Positions 62,732-64,000 of a stretch of 64,000 nt of DNA are shown here, piece after piece; the stretch's first letter is position 1, and the number at the start of each line of letters is the position of its first letter. The translations under genes and the position numbers were made by a program. The notes beneath the pieces are model-generated. The model was not told the DNA's origin. It was given only the letters and a program-made list of their open reading frames with translations, and did not search any database. This DNA is from PALSA-968 sp964387075 (GTDB taxonomy: Bacteria > Bacteroidota > Bacteroidia > B-17B0 > Aurantibacillaceae): contig CAYLVB010000008.1 of the NCBI GenBank assembly GCA_964387075.1, positions 189,826 to 253,825 of the forward strand. Direction: 5' to 3'.

Positions 62732-64000
62732 ATGAAGGGACTTTGTATCATAAGCGGATTGGGAATTTTGGCCATGCTGGCCGAGATCTTCAAATTCAAG
62801 CGCATGCTCTATGCCATCGTGCTCATTGGCGTGTTAGGCGCCTACGTGGCCAATTTCATTGAGTGGAGCCAATTGACAGATGGCACCGCCGTTTCTTTCC
62901 TCGACCGCGTATTCGCTAAATTCAGCAACATGATACGTTTTGACGGAGTTGCGTTGGCTTTCAGTGGCGTTATTATCATTACCGCTTTCTTCTGGTTCAT
63001 TATGGCCAACGATTACTTCAATAACGAAAGTTCGCAGGCTGATCATTTCTCTTTGGTACTGTTTGCTTTGACAGGCGCTTTGATGTTGACGGCTTTCAGC
63101 AATATGACCACGCTCTTCTTAGGCATAGAAATTCTTTCCATTCCTTTGTACGTTCTCGCGGCAAGTAAGAAGCAAGATGTGAGATCAAATGAAGCAGGTT
63201 TCAAATACCTGATCATGGGTTCGCTTGCTTCGGCGTTCCTGCTATTCGGTATCGCTTTGATCTACGGTGCAACCAAAAGTTTCGATCTCATGCAGATCCG
63301 TGCGGCAGTTTCGGCAGGCAACATGCCCATGTTCTTTTACGCGGGTGTAATTATGATGTTGGTGGCTATGTGCTTTAAAGTAAGTGCCGCTCCTTTCCAT
63401 TTCTGGGCTCCCGATGTATACGAAGGTTCTCCAACGGTGATCACCGCTTTAATGAGCACGATCGTTAAAACAGCGGCTTTCGCAGCCTTCATGCGTTTGT
63501 TCTTGTACAGCTTCGGCGGAGCGATCGATACCTGGGGTTGGGTGCTCGGCATGGTCATCGCGCTGTCACTCTTCATTTCCAACATCACAGCGGCTGCTCA
63601 GAGCAATGTCAAACGTATGTTAGCCTATTCCAGCATCAGTCACGCGGCTTTCATGCTCATGGCCATCCTGGCAAACGCTCCGGGACTTACCTCGGTAAAA
63701 GTCATCCTGTACTATTCTTTAGCTTATTCCATCGGTTCTATCGCCAGCTTCACGGTGCTTTACCATGTGAGCAAGAAGGGCGACGAGAGCTTCGAAGCTT
63801 TCAACGGGTTGGCAAAACGAAATCCAATGATGGCTTTGGGCATGTTGATCGCGATGCTTTCCTTAGCAGGAATTCCGGTTACAGCCGGCTTCTTCGCGAA
63901 ATACTATGTGTTCACAGCCATGATAGGTACTTCCTACAAATGGCTGCTTATCCTGGCCATTTTAACCTCTTGTGTTGGCGTTTACTATTATTTCAAGGTC
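62732..64000 (+). CDS. nuoN: NADH-quinone oxidoreductase subunit N (partial, runs off the window end)
   Basis: 423 codons are present from the ATG at 62732 to the window edge. The sequence is antiporter-like: LFLGIEILSIPLYVLAASKK, the loop FHFWAPDVYEGSPTVITALM and AYSSISHAAFMLMAILAN match NuoN. Start MKGLCIISGLGIL is a plausible first helix. The C-terminal tail is missing only because the window ends. It is last in the nuo order as expected. Confidence 0.96.
   Translation, partial: MKGLCIISGLGILAMLAEIFKFKRMLYAIVLIGVLGAYVANFIEWSQLTDGTAVSFLDRVFAKFSNMIRFDGVALAFSGVIIITAFFWFIMANDYFNNESSQADHFSLVLFALTGALMLTAFSNMTTLFLGIEILSIPLYVLAASKKQDVRSNEAGFKYLIMGSLASAFLLFGIALIYGATKSFDLMQIRAAVSAGNMPMFFYAGVIMMLVAMCFKVSAAPFHFWAPDVYEGSPTVITALMSTIVKTAAFAAFMRLFLYSFGGAIDTWGWVLGMVIALSLFISNITAAAQSNVKRMLAYSSISHAAFMLMAILANAPGLTSVKVILYYSLAYSIGSIASFTVLYHVSKKGDESFEAFNGLAKRNPMMALGMLIAMLSLAGIPVTAGFFAKYYVFTAMIGTSYKWLLILAILTSCVGVYYYFKV

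Overview
The window comes from the chromosome of a Bacteroidota bacterium, probably a free-living member near Flavobacteriales or Sphingobacteriales. The evidence is a full-length SprA (the type IX secretion/gliding outer-membrane channel), several large secreted proteins ending in type IX (T9SS) type A sorting domains, start sites preceded by the Bacteroidota promoter box TAnnTTTG rather than strong Shine-Dalgarno sequences, and Bacteroidota gene orders such as maeB-ruvA-sprA-gcvH, DUF4271-hemD-rnpA-S41 protease and ileS-dksA-like. No tRNA, rRNA, CRISPR array, transposase or prophage gene was seen.

Layout. 1-5.3 kb: the tail of a membrane protein (perhaps heme A synthase), a LEA-type lipoprotein, a polytopic GT-C-like membrane protein and an FAD oxidoreductase in one tight run, then trxB with a MORN-repeat secreted protein on the other strand. 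5.4-19.1 kb: uvrC, then gcvH, sprA (7.4 kb), ruvA, maeB and an orphan OmpR-type response regulator on the minus strand. 19.3-31 kb: a secreted M43 metalloprotease, a coiled-coil lipoprotein, the housekeeping run DUF4271-hemD-rnpA-ctp-DUF2238-nadD-paaI, a secreted GH26-type glycosidase with a small companion, and a basic secreted protein. 31-41.5 kb: GH3-family enzyme, a DUF4143 ATPase with a palindromic promoter, a DksA-like protein with a histone-H1-like tail, ileS, ridA, an sdpR-sdpI pair and phoH. 41.7-50.9 kb: two very large tandem paralogous cell-surface proteins (BNR-type repeats, PKD, Ig-like repeats, sorting domain). 50.9-64 kb: the complex I operon nuoABCDEFGH-(small ORF)-IJKLM and most of nuoN, which runs off the end of the window.

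How they fit together: SprA is the outer-membrane exit channel for T9SS cargo, and at least four cargo proteins lie in this window (M43 protease, GH26-like enzyme, two giant repeat proteins). The nuo operon supplies the respiratory chain; hemD feeds tetrapyrrole synthesis.

The most striking observation is a 48-bp, GC-rich, palindromic segment inside ileS. It is in frame, bounded by 6-bp direct repeats (AGCTGC on the plus strand), and its removal restores a canonical isoleucyl-tRNA synthetase sequence. It looks like a mobile palindromic element tolerated inside a protein, analogous to Rickettsia palindromic elements. Other points are an unannotated 30-codon membrane-peptide ORF between nuoH and nuoI, lysine-rich tails on HemD and the DksA-like protein, a heptanucleotide tandem repeat touching the sdpI start codon, and several families of short intergenic repeats.
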